Shown one piece after another: positions 34,560-43,580 of a DNA stretch of 64,000 nucleotides (positions within the stretch are counted from its first letter, which is position 1; the number at the start of each line of letters is the position of its first letter). Below the pieces are notes generated by a model, which had not been told where the DNA came from, did not search any database, and was given only the letters and a program-made list of their open reading frames with translations. This DNA is from an uncultured Muribaculaceae bacterium (GTDB taxonomy: Bacteria; Bacteroidota; Bacteroidia; Bacteroidales; Muribaculaceae). The stretch covers positions 1 through 64,000 of the forward strand of contig CAJUCW010000007.1 in NCBI GenBank assembly GCA_910585275.1, written 5' to 3'. A program made the position numbers and the translations under genes.

Positions 34560-36491
34560 ATGAAACAAATTTCCATAGCGTTTGCATTGTTGACTTTTGC
34601 TCTTAGCTCGACAGCCGAGACCTGGAAAGTGAGTTCTCCCGATGGACGTCTTCAAGTGACTGTCAATAATGGAGGAGAAACAACTTACAGTGTTGACTTC
34701 AATGGTAAACGCGTGATTGCTCCATCGGCTATATCCATGTTGTTTGAAAATGGGAATAGAATCGGATATGACATGAAGGTCAAAAACGTAGTCCGTGACA
34801 CCTATGCTGGAACTTTAAAGCCGACCGTCAAGCTGAAAAGTTCTACTATTGAAGACCATTACAATAGAATGGAACTTCGCTCAAATGATTATGCCTTGGA
34901 GTTTCGTGTCTATGATGATGGATTTGCCTACAGGTTCACGACCGAGTTCCCAGACTCAGTGAATGTCGTTAATGAACAAGCTACATTTTGTTTTCCTGAT
35001 GATTATGAGGTGTTATTTCCGGAAGTGAAGACTCTTCTTACTGCCCAGCAACCAATGTTTACTCCTCTGAAGCTATCGGAAATTGCGACAGATAGATTTT
35101 GCTGCACTCCATTGCTCCTAAAGGGGAATGACGGATTAAGAATATTTATAAGTGAATCTGATCTTGAAAGCTATCCTGGCATGTTCTTGCGTAAACAGGG
35201 CGAAAACGAGTTTGTTGGGATGTATGCTAATGTGTCGCTTAGTGAAAAAGCTACTCCAGGACGCCAAATATTTCCTGATAAACGCGCACATTATATTGCA
35301 AGAAATGCCGGCAACCGCCACTATCCGTGGCGGGCAGTGATTGTTGCCGATAATGATGCGAATCTGATTACCAACCAGCTTATCTATAAACTCGCACCTG
35401 AATCGGAAGGCGATTTTACTTGGGTTAAACCGGGAAAGATTGCGTGGGATTGGTATAATGACCTTATGGTTACGGGAGTTGACTTCAAGAGTGGCATAAA
35501 TAATGAGACGTATGAGTATTTCATAGATTTCGCGTCGAAATATGGTATAGAATATGTGGTAATTGACGATGGCTGGTCGGAGGAGTGGGATGTTACTAAA
35601 ACAATTACATCCATAGATATGGATCGTCTCGTGGCATACGGTAAAAAGAAAGGTGTTGACCTGATTTTATGGGTTTCATGGGCGCCTTTTAGCAGGCAAC
35701 TTGATTCCGCATTAGACCAATTTGTGAAATGGGGAGTGAAAGGAATCAAGATGGATTTCATGAACCGTGATGATCAAGCGATGGTGGATTTCTATTATGA
35801 GGTTGCGAAAAAATCGGCTGATAGAAAAATTCTTGTTGATTTTCATGGAGCATATAAGCCTACAGGATGGATAAGAACATTCCCAAATGTGCTGACATCA
35901 GAAGGTGTGGCGGGTCTTGAAAACCATAAATGGAGCAGCAAGGTCACACCTGAACATAACCTCATACTTCCGTTCACGCGTATGGTTGCAGGCCCTATGG
36001 ACTATACCCCCGGATCTATGAGTAATTACCATGAAAAATCTCATAAGGTTGACTACAATCATCCTTCATCAATCGGCACACGTTGCCATCAACTTGGTAT
36101 GTATGTGGTTTATGAGAGTCCGTTGCAGATGCTTGCCGACAGTCCTACAAAATATTATAAGGAGCCGGAATGCATGGAGTTCCTTGCACAGGTTCCGGTG
36201 GTTTGGGATGAGACAAAAGTTCTAAAGGCCTCGGTCGGTGAATATGCAGTAGTGGCTCGTCGTAATGGCAACACCTGGTTTATTGGTGGGATGGCCGGTA
36301 GAAAGGGTGTAAAATTTGATATTCCACTTGATTTTATAACAGGAACGAGTACTCTCACCTGTTGGGAAGACGGAGTCAATGTTGATCGGGATGCCAATGA
36401 TTTTGCCCGGCGTAGCCGAAAGGTGAAACCCGGTGAGATTCTGACGATAAACATGTCTGATGGCGGAGGCTTTGCCGCAGTCATCAAATAA
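34560..36491 (+). CDS. GH97 glycoside hydrolase (retaining type), first copy
   Basis: 643 residues with signal peptide (1-19). GH97 architecture: N-terminal beta domain (WKVSSPDGRLQVTV), catalytic barrel (about 290-550) with GKIAWDWYND, YVVIDDGWSEEWD, GIKMDFMNRDDQ and VDFHGAYKPTGWIRTFPNVLTSEG, then a C-terminal beta domain. Asp399 in KMDFMNRDD matches the nucleophile position of retaining GH97 enzymes. The inverting SusB type, from memory, carries a catalytic Glu where this protein has HGAYKP. An alpha-galactosidase or beta-L-arabinopyranosidase is therefore more likely than a SusB-like alpha-glucosidase. Codon use is visibly more AT-rich than in the second GH97. Confidence 0.9.
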   Translation: MKQISIAFALLTFALSSTAETWKVSSPDGRLQVTVNNGGETTYSVDFNGKRVIAPSAISMLFENGNRIGYDMKVKNVVRDTYAGTLKPTVKLKSSTIEDHYNRMELRSNDYALEFRVYDDGFAYRFTTEFPDSVNVVNEQATFCFPDDYEVLFPEVKTLLTAQQPMFTPLKLSEIATDRFCCTPLLLKGNDGLRIFISESDLESYPGMFLRKQGENEFVGMYANVSLSEKATPGRQIFPDKRAHYIARNAGNRHYPWRAVIVADNDANLITNQLIYKLAPESEGDFTWVKPGKIAWDWYNDLMVTGVDFKSGINNETYEYFIDFASKYGIEYVVIDDGWSEEWDVTKTITSIDMDRLVAYGKKKGVDLILWVSWAPFSRQLDSALDQFVKWGVKGIKMDFMNRDDQAMVDFYYEVAKKSADRKILVDFHGAYKPTGWIRTFPNVLTSEGVAGLENHKWSSKVTPEHNLILPFTRMVAGPMDYTPGSMSNYHEKSHKVDYNHPSSIGTRCHQLGMYVVYESPLQMLADSPTKYYKEPECMEFLAQVPVVWDETKVLKASVGEYAVVARRNGNTWFIGGMAGRKGVKFDIPLDFITGTSTLTCWEDGVNVDRDANDFARRSRKVKPGEILTINMSDGGGFAAVIK

Positions 36492-36541
36492 TTCGAGAAA
36501 TAGAGATAATTAATTCATATTAACCTAAAATCTAAGAGCAA

Positions 36542-39500
36542 ATGATTTTACAAAACCACCTCACGACCGGCAAAACGCTTATCGCCGTCGGAGTGCTTGC
36601 GTTGGGAACAGTGGCGGCATGTCCGTTCACGGCTTCCGCAGAAGCCCCGCAGCAAGTACAGTCCGGGAAACAGACCCAGAAGGTAACTGGAACCGTGGTG
36701 GAAGCCAAAACCGGAGAGCCATTGATTGGGGCATCGGTAATGGTGAAAGGAACGTCCACCGGTACAACTTCCGATATTGACGGAAGGTTCTCAATGGAGG
36801 TGCCTTACGGGGCAACCATAAAGGTCTCTTATGTGGGATACACTGCATTTGAGGGTAAAGCCCAGAGCAATATGCATATTACACTGTCTTCGAACGCCTC
36901 TGACCTTGAGGAGATGGTTGTAGTGGGATACGGCGTGCAAAAGAAGGCGTCAATCACCGGAGCTGTATCTGCAGTGAAGGGAAGTGACCTTAAGACCAAA
37001 GGTGTGGCTAACGTCACCAATACTTTTGCCGGACAAATTCCGGGTGTTGTTGCGGTGACAAGGTCGGGTGAACCTGGTTCAGACTGGTCCGATATCTACA
37101 TCCGTGGCAAGGGGACGCTCAATGACAACTCTCCTCTAATCATTATCGATGGTGTGGCAAACCGCAACGGACTCGAACGTCTCAATCCTAACGACATTGA
37201 GAGTATCAATGTGCTTAAGGACGCATCGGCTGCCATTTATGGCGCAGAGTCTGCCAACGGTGTAATCCTCGTGACTACCAAGCGAGGCTCCGTGCAGAAG
37301 CCTACAATCACTTACAACGGTACTTTCTCACTTTCGCAGAATACGCGCCAACCTGATTTGTTCAATGCATATCAGGCAATGACATGGTGGGACGAGAACA
37401 ACATCGCCAACGGCAAGGATCCGATTTATGAAAATATCAGAGGCGGATACCTCGACGGTACCATCGACCGAAACAAATATGCCGACACCGATTGGATGAG
37501 CGTGCTTTTCAACAAGGCTACTCCATCGACCCGTCATTCAGTGGCATTGAACGGTGGCAACGAGATGGTTCGTTATTACGTGTCGGGCGACTATACTTAT
37601 CAGAAGCCGAACTATAATAACACAAAGCTCAACTTCCAGACATATCAGGTGCGTTCAAATATTGACGCACAGATATTCCGCGACCTTAAAATCGGCTTCG
37701 ACATATCGGCACGCCGTGAGAATCGCAACAACAGCACATATTCTACCAGCACTATCTATTGGGAGACCATGATGTGTTATCCATGGCTCTATGATTTCTA
37801 TCCCAACGGTCTTCCCGGCCCTGGTATCTCCAATGGTGGTAACCTTGCGCTTATCACTCAGGGAGAAGTGGTGGGCTACAACCGTATCAAAGACACTTTC
37901 CTTGACACAAGGTTCTCTTTTGACCTCCAGATGCCATGGATTACAAAGGGTCTTTCGCTCTCAGGATGGGTTTCTGTAGATTATCATGCAAGGGAACAAA
38001 AGGTGATGCATGACGTATGGGACACCTATAACTATGACCAGAACACGGGTGAGTATATTAAACAGACAACAAACCAGGATGGAGGTTCGATTAATCTCAC
38101 ACAGAATCATGACGACAACTCAAGGACATCTATGATGTTTAAACTGGGTTATGACCGTGAATTTGGCGACCATCATATAGGAGCGTTCGTGGCGTACGAA
38201 CAGAGTAAATACAGCGGAGAGAAGTTTGAGGCATATCGCACAAATTTCCTTACGTCGTTCCCGGATTATCTAAGTTTTGGTAGTGATCAAAACAAGAATA
38301 ACAGCGGTTCCGGATATCATTCATCACGTCAGAATATTTTTGGACGTTTGAACTATTCGTTTAAGGACCGTTATCTATTGGAGTTCACAATCCGTCGCGA
38401 CGGTTCAATGATATTCGATCCGAGGCACCGATGGGGCACATTCCCAGGAGTATCGTTAGGTTGGCGTTTCGGACAGGAGAGTTTCATACAGAACAATACT
38501 AATATAGTTGATGACCTCAAGCTTCGCGCTTCTTGGAGTAAGCTCGGAAACAACAGGGTTAACCCCTGGCAATATCTGAGCACCTTCAACATAGGGAGCG
38601 GAGCAATCTTGGGCGAGAATCCCCTGCAAGGGAAGGGTTTTGCCCCCGGAAGAACCGGCAACCCATACATTACATGGGAGAAGGTTGATTCAAAGAATAT
38701 CGGTATTGACGGTTCATTGTGGAACGGTCTTCTGGGCTTCACAGTAGATTATTTCTACCAGTACCGCAAGGATATTCTTACTCCTAAGAACGCTTCAGTG
38801 CCCGACTATACTGGTCTTATTCTTCCCGACCAGAATATCGGCGAGGTCAGCAACCAGGGTGTCGAGATTTTGCTCACCCACCGCAACCGCATAGGGAATG
38901 TTAACTATAACATTTCGGGTAACTTTACCTTCACAAAGAACAAAGTTATATTCAAGGATGAGGCAGCTAATACTCCTGTATGGCAAAAAGGAGAAGGGAA
39001 AGGCATCGATACGTGGTTAATCTACAAAACCGACGGAATCTACCGTACGCAGGAAGAAATCGACAATTCACCGCATCTTGCGGGCACCGTACCCGGTGAT
39101 ATTAAATATGTCGATGTGAATGGTGATGGAAAGATTACAGATGAAGACCGTTACCGCACAGACCTCGGCAACGTACCCCAGATTATATTCGGTCTGAATT
39201 ATGGCGCTGAGTGGAAGGGAATAGGAATTAATATGACTTGGACAGGCCAGGGAAGAGTGAAGCAGGAGATTGTGCCTTATTCATACAATCTTGACAAAGA
39301 TTTCTTCAACAACCGCTTTATCTCCAACGAACTTACTCCCAACTCCAAATACCCGCGTTCGTTCATCTATACCGATCCCTACAATACAAAGCAGAGCGAC
39401 TTCTGGTTATATGACGCATCTTTCCTCCGTCTGAAGAATCTTGAGGTATACTATAACTTCCCCCAGAAGGTGCTTGGCAAGCTCAGGCTTCAGGATCTCC

Positions 39501-39637
39501 GTGTGTTCTTTACAGGAACCAACCTCTTCGTTATTGACAAAGTGAAGGTTCAGGATCCGGAATCAAATGCTACTTCTACCGGTCAGTCTTATCCTTTGCA
39601 GAGGGTATTCACATTTGGTCTTAACGTAAGTTTCTGA
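36542..39637 (+). CDS. SusC-like TonB-dependent glycan transporter
   Basis: 1031 residues. Signal region 1-33, carboxypeptidase-regulatory-like domain at about 46-118 (VTGTVVEAKTGEPLIGASV), MVVVGYGVQKK (125-135), plug with IYIRGKGTLNDNSPLIIIDG, and an outer-membrane barrel ending FTFGLNVSF. It imports oligosaccharides of the second PUL together with the SusD protein 53 bp downstream. The substrate is unknown. Sits in the operon behind GH97. Confidence 0.95.
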   Translation: MILQNHLTTGKTLIAVGVLALGTVAACPFTASAEAPQQVQSGKQTQKVTGTVVEAKTGEPLIGASVMVKGTSTGTTSDIDGRFSMEVPYGATIKVSYVGYTAFEGKAQSNMHITLSSNASDLEEMVVVGYGVQKKASITGAVSAVKGSDLKTKGVANVTNTFAGQIPGVVAVTRSGEPGSDWSDIYIRGKGTLNDNSPLIIIDGVANRNGLERLNPNDIESINVLKDASAAIYGAESANGVILVTTKRGSVQKPTITYNGTFSLSQNTRQPDLFNAYQAMTWWDENNIANGKDPIYENIRGGYLDGTIDRNKYADTDWMSVLFNKATPSTRHSVALNGGNEMVRYYVSGDYTYQKPNYNNTKLNFQTYQVRSNIDAQIFRDLKIGFDISARRENRNNSTYSTSTIYWETMMCYPWLYDFYPNGLPGPGISNGGNLALITQGEVVGYNRIKDTFLDTRFSFDLQMPWITKGLSLSGWVSVDYHAREQKVMHDVWDTYNYDQNTGEYIKQTTNQDGGSINLTQNHDDNSRTSMMFKLGYDREFGDHHIGAFVAYEQSKYSGEKFEAYRTNFLTSFPDYLSFGSDQNKNNSGSGYHSSRQNIFGRLNYSFKDRYLLEFTIRRDGSMIFDPRHRWGTFPGVSLGWRFGQESFIQNNTNIVDDLKLRASWSKLGNNRVNPWQYLSTFNIGSGAILGENPLQGKGFAPGRTGNPYITWEKVDSKNIGIDGSLWNGLLGFTVDYFYQYRKDILTPKNASVPDYTGLILPDQNIGEVSNQGVEILLTHRNRIGNVNYNISGNFTFTKNKVIFKDEAANTPVWQKGEGKGIDTWLIYKTDGIYRTQEEIDNSPHLAGTVPGDIKYVDVNGDGKITDEDRYRTDLGNVPQIIFGLNYGAEWKGIGINMTWTGQGRVKQEIVPYSYNLDKDFFNNRFISNELTPNSKYPRSFIYTDPYNTKQSDFWLYDASFLRLKNLEVYYNFPQKVLGKLRLQDLRVFFTGTNLFVIDKVKVQDPESNATSTGQSYPLQRVFTFGLNVSF

Positions 39638-39690
39638 TGTGTGGCAACACAGAAAGAAATTACTTTAAAATCGTTTTTACCATTACAAAT

Positions 39691-41349
39691 ATGAAAAATA
39701 AGATAAAATCAATCATATATAAAGGCTCCTGCCTTCTGCTTCTTGCCGGAGCCATGAGTTCTTGCGATGTTCTTGAACTTGATCCTCTTGACTCATACAC
39801 CGAGGATATAATCTTTTCGGATGCTACGCTGACGGAGGCATACGTCACGAAGTTCTACGTTTATCCGAAAAACGGCTACAACGAGATGAGCCATAGGTTT
39901 TTCTGCGATGAGTCGCAGTCTAATTTCAACAACTCCAGTGCTTGGCAGATAGAGCTCACCGGCTATACCGCCGACATGATGGGATTCTTCAACATGTGGA
40001 AGGAATATTATAAAGATATCAAGAATATCAATATCTTCTTCGACAATATGGCAAATGTGGAGAAAATACCCGAACCGTCGAGGAGCCTGCTTATTGGAGA
40101 GGCGACATTCTTCCGTGCGTTTTTCTATATGGACTTGATTTCCCATTTCGGCGGTGTACCTCTGATTACTCGCACGTTTGAGCTTGACGATCCCGACATG
40201 ATGATGGCGAGAAACAGTTATGACGAGTGCGCCGAATTTGTGGTTTCAGAGATGGACAAGGCTGCCAAGCTTCTTCCTGAGTCTCATTCCGGGAAGAGTT
40301 TCGGACGTGTCACGAAGGGAGCTGCACTTGCCTACAAGGCGAGGATGCTTCTCTACATGGCGTCGCCTTTGAACAACCCTTCGGGAGATGTCAAGAAATG
40401 GGAAGCTGCCGCCAAGGCTTGTGAGGAAGTGTTTGCGCTCAATAAGTATTCTCTTGATCCCGACTATCGCGGTATGTTCTTCAACAACAAGAGCCCTGAA
40501 ATTATTTTTGAGCGTCTTTTCGAACCTGAACATGGTCATTGGTTCAACTGGTATAACCAACCAAACGGCAACGGTGGATGGTCATACACTTGTGTAACCC
40601 AGGAATTTGTTGACAGCTACGAAATGGAAGACGGAACCGCTTTCGACGTAACTCCCTATACGAATCCGGAAAATCCGAGCAGCGTCAACCCTTGGCAGAA
40701 CCGTGACCCGCGTTTCTATGCTACCATCATTTGCGACGGTCAGGACTTCGGTCCCCGTAAGATAGAATATTGGGTAAACGAAGACGGAGCCACAGGTGGA
40801 ACGGATTCCGAATACGGACGCGATAATTGGAATTACTCAAAGAGCCATTACGGTCTGCGAAAGTTCGCGAGTGAAGACATCACAACCCCGACCAACAACA
40901 ATACGCCCGGCACCAATCCTTGGATCTATTGCCGTCTTGCAGAGGTCTATTTGAACTATGCCGAAGCGAAATTTAATCTTGGTGATGAGGCTACTGCCCG
41001 TGAGTATGTCAATAAGGTAAGGGAGCGTGCCCGTGGCGGGCGTGCCGATATTCTTCCGGATGTTACTGCTTCAGGCGACGAACTTCTTAAGAAAATCCAG
41101 CATGAACGCAAAATTGAGCTCGCATTCGAGGAGCACCGCTGGTATGACGTTCGCCGTTGGAAAATCGGTAAGGAGACCCAGGCGGGTAAGTTCCATGGCA
41201 TGAAGATCGTGAAGAAAGCCGACGGAAGCAAGACATATACATTGCATAGCCTTCAGGAACGCGTGTATGAGGACCATCATAATCTTGTCCCGCTTCCCTC
41301 AAGCGAAATTCGCAAGTGCGACAAGCTCGTGCAAAATCCGGGTTATTGA
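39691..41349 (+). CDS. SusD-like surface glycan-binding lipoprotein
   Basis: 552 residues from the ATG at 39691, giving a lipoprotein signal (Cys25 in AMSSC); an upstream opening at 39637 adds 18 residues and overlaps susC. SusD/RagB landmarks: DVLELDPLDSYTED, FFRAFFYMDLISHFGGVPL, GRVTKGAALAYKARMLLYMASP, YCRLAEVYLNYAEAKFNLG, ERKIELAFEEHRWYDVRRW and a final LVPLPSSEI. Cell-surface partner of the preceding SusC. Confidence 0.95.
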   Translation: MKNKIKSIIYKGSCLLLLAGAMSSCDVLELDPLDSYTEDIIFSDATLTEAYVTKFYVYPKNGYNEMSHRFFCDESQSNFNNSSAWQIELTGYTADMMGFFNMWKEYYKDIKNINIFFDNMANVEKIPEPSRSLLIGEATFFRAFFYMDLISHFGGVPLITRTFELDDPDMMMARNSYDECAEFVVSEMDKAAKLLPESHSGKSFGRVTKGAALAYKARMLLYMASPLNNPSGDVKKWEAAAKACEEVFALNKYSLDPDYRGMFFNNKSPEIIFERLFEPEHGHWFNWYNQPNGNGGWSYTCVTQEFVDSYEMEDGTAFDVTPYTNPENPSSVNPWQNRDPRFYATIICDGQDFGPRKIEYWVNEDGATGGTDSEYGRDNWNYSKSHYGLRKFASEDITTPTNNNTPGTNPWIYCRLAEVYLNYAEAKFNLGDEATAREYVNKVRERARGGRADILPDVTASGDELLKKIQHERKIELAFEEHRWYDVRRWKIGKETQAGKFHGMKIVKKADGSKTYTLHSLQERVYEDHHNLVPLPSSEIRKCDKLVQNPGY

Positions 41350-41426
41350 TGTTTTTCATCATAATAATCTTATTGGTAAAAATGTTTTGATAATAGGTTT
41401 ATAATTATTAATCAGGTCAGGGTGAA

Positions 41427-41483
41427 GGGAGTGTCCGGCGGGTTGCCGTAATGATTGGTAATGGCTTTTTCACGGACACTCCC
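41427..41483. other. 11-bp perfect hairpin in SusD - hydrolase intergenic
   Basis: gggagtgtccg (41427-41437) pairs exactly with cggacactccc (41473-41483) across a 35-nt loop. It lies 78 bp after the SusD stop, in a 204-bp gene-free gap. It may shape the mRNA between the SusCD part and the enzyme part of the operon. Confidence 0.45.
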
Positions 41484-41553
41484 GATGACCCGGTTATAAG
41501 ATTGAATCTCGCTACGGCGGTAGATAAAATAAATCGAATAGATAGTTAACATC

Positions 41554-43563
41554 ATGGATATATTGAAAATGAAACCTCTTGCAACGTTGTTTGCTGCCGC
41601 AGCAATGACTTTCGCCGCTACACCCGTTTCGGCACGGCAGTATTGGGTGCCTGACGCGAACGGGGGCATCACCTGGAATGTGGCGAAAGGCGACAACCAT
41701 TCCGACCACATTGAGATGGCGGGAAAGAGGGTCGCTACCGTTCTCCGTTATGGAGTTGATTCCAAAGGAGCGTTCACAATCAACAAAAGTATGGTGTGGC
41801 CGATGCTCCGCACCATTCCCAACAACACCGGCGGATGCGTGATGAGGCGTTTCGGCTGGAACCCTCTCGATGCCGTCACTGTCAACGGCAGGTCGATGAC
41901 CAACGAGAAGGTGAATAAAATATCGCTTAAAAACGCCCTTGAGGTGGAGAGCGATTTCAACAACGGCTACTATGGCAGCTGGAAGTTGCGCCGCACATAT
42001 TTCCCGGCGACCGACCTCCCTACGCTGATTGAGAAATATACCCTGGTCAATAACGGCAAGAAAGCTCTCCGTGTCGAGATTCCGGAAGGTGGATTCGTGG
42101 CCATGACCGACCCTGCCAAAGGCGTGGCCGGCTCATACCGCATAGAGGGGAAGACCGACAAGAACGGGGTTTTCTATCTCGAACCCGGTGATTCGGTTGC
42201 GTTCACCGCACATCTCACCGCTACTGCACCCGGCGAAAAGGGTGTCACCCCGGATGCCGATGCGGAACTTGCAAAACGCAAGGATTTGGTGGATAATCTT
42301 ATGGGCTCGCTCGTGCTTGAGACCCCGGACCCCATAATCAATAAAATGATGGACTTTGCAAAAGTGCGTGCAGGAGAGAGCATTTACGCCACCAAAGGGG
42401 GACCCCTCCACGGACCCGGCGGCGAGTCTTATTATGCAGCCATCTGGGCCAACGACCAGGCCGAATACGTGAATCCCTTCTTCCCTTACACCGGCTATGA
42501 ATATGGCAACGCTTCCGCCCTCAATTCGTTCAGGCATTTCGCCCGGTTCATGAACCCTGACTACAAGACCATCCCGAGTTCGATTATCGCGGAAGGCGAT
42601 GATATATGGAACGGCGCGGGAGACCGCGGCGACTGCGCCATGATTGCCTACGGGGCTTCGAGATACGCCCTGGCAAGGGGAGACCGTGCCGAGGCCGAGG
42701 AACTTTGGCCGCTCATCACCTGGTGTCTGGAATATTGCAAACGCCAAATCAATGAAGACGGGGTGGTGGCTTCCGATTCCGATGAACTTGAAGGGCGGTT
42801 CCCGTCGGGGAAAGCAAATCTTTGCACATCGTCGCTCTACTACGACGCCCTCCTTTCCGCTTCTTATCTTGCAAAAGAGCTCGGCAAACCTAACGGGAAG
42901 CAATACGCGTCGCAAGCCGCACAACTGCGCAAAAACATCGACAAATACTTCGCCCACGAGGTGGAAGGCTTCGATACCTACGCCTATTACAAAGGGAACG
43001 ACGTGCTTCGTTCATGGATTTGCATCCCTCTTACAGTAGGCATCGACGAACGAGCAAAAGGCACTATCGACGCACTCTTCTCCCCGCGTCTGTGGACTGA
43101 AAACGGTCTCCTCACTCAGGCCGGCGACAAAACTTTCTGGGACCGCTCGACCCTCTATGCGCTTAGGGGGGTATATGCAGTCGGAGCCACTGACAAGGCT
43201 ACGGAATATCTTAAGAAATACTCCAACACGAGATTGCTCGGCGAGCATGTGCCTTACGCCATCGAGGCGTGGCCCGAAGGCGGACAGCGCCATCTTTCAG
43301 CCGAAAGCGGACTCTACGGACGAATCATAACGGAGGGTCTCTTCGGCATCCGTCCTACGGGTTTCCGTTCGTTCTCCCTCACCCCGCGCCTCCCGTCGGA
43401 ATGGGACAACGCCAGCCTTCGCCACATTCGTGCATTCGGCGCCGATATGGATATAGAGGTGAAGCGTGCCGGCAACTCGAAACTAAAAGTGGCCGTCATG
43501 AACGGAGGCAAGAAAAAAGAATATACAATAGCCGACGGTAAAACAATAAACGTCAGTCTGTAA
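41554..43563 (+). CDS. (alpha/alpha)6-barrel glycoside hydrolase
   Basis: 669 residues with signal peptide (ends near PVSA). An N-terminal beta-sandwich of about 230 residues is followed by a six-hairpin (alpha/alpha)6 catalytic region. Barrel landmarks are YYAAIWANDQAEYVNPFFPYTG, GDDIWNGAGDRGDCAMIAYG, NLCTSSLYYDALLSASYLAK and AIEAWPEGGQRHLSAESGLY in pieces. The last holds likely catalytic carboxylates. This layout is seen in GH63/GH78/GH95-like enzymes; I cannot assign the exact family. It should trim side chains in the periplasm for the second PUL. GH97 starts 17 bp downstream. Confidence 0.7.
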   Translation: MDILKMKPLATLFAAAAMTFAATPVSARQYWVPDANGGITWNVAKGDNHSDHIEMAGKRVATVLRYGVDSKGAFTINKSMVWPMLRTIPNNTGGCVMRRFGWNPLDAVTVNGRSMTNEKVNKISLKNALEVESDFNNGYYGSWKLRRTYFPATDLPTLIEKYTLVNNGKKALRVEIPEGGFVAMTDPAKGVAGSYRIEGKTDKNGVFYLEPGDSVAFTAHLTATAPGEKGVTPDADAELAKRKDLVDNLMGSLVLETPDPIINKMMDFAKVRAGESIYATKGGPLHGPGGESYYAAIWANDQAEYVNPFFPYTGYEYGNASALNSFRHFARFMNPDYKTIPSSIIAEGDDIWNGAGDRGDCAMIAYGASRYALARGDRAEAEELWPLITWCLEYCKRQINEDGVVASDSDELEGRFPSGKANLCTSSLYYDALLSASYLAKELGKPNGKQYASQAAQLRKNIDKYFAHEVEGFDTYAYYKGNDVLRSWICIPLTVGIDERAKGTIDALFSPRLWTENGLLTQAGDKTFWDRSTLYALRGVYAVGATDKATEYLKKYSNTRLLGEHVPYAIEAWPEGGQRHLSAESGLYGRIITEGLFGIRPTGFRSFSLTPRLPSEWDNASLRHIRAFGADMDIEVKRAGNSKLKVAVMNGGKKKEYTIADGKTINVSL

Positions 43564-43580
43564 CGATATAATTTTAGACA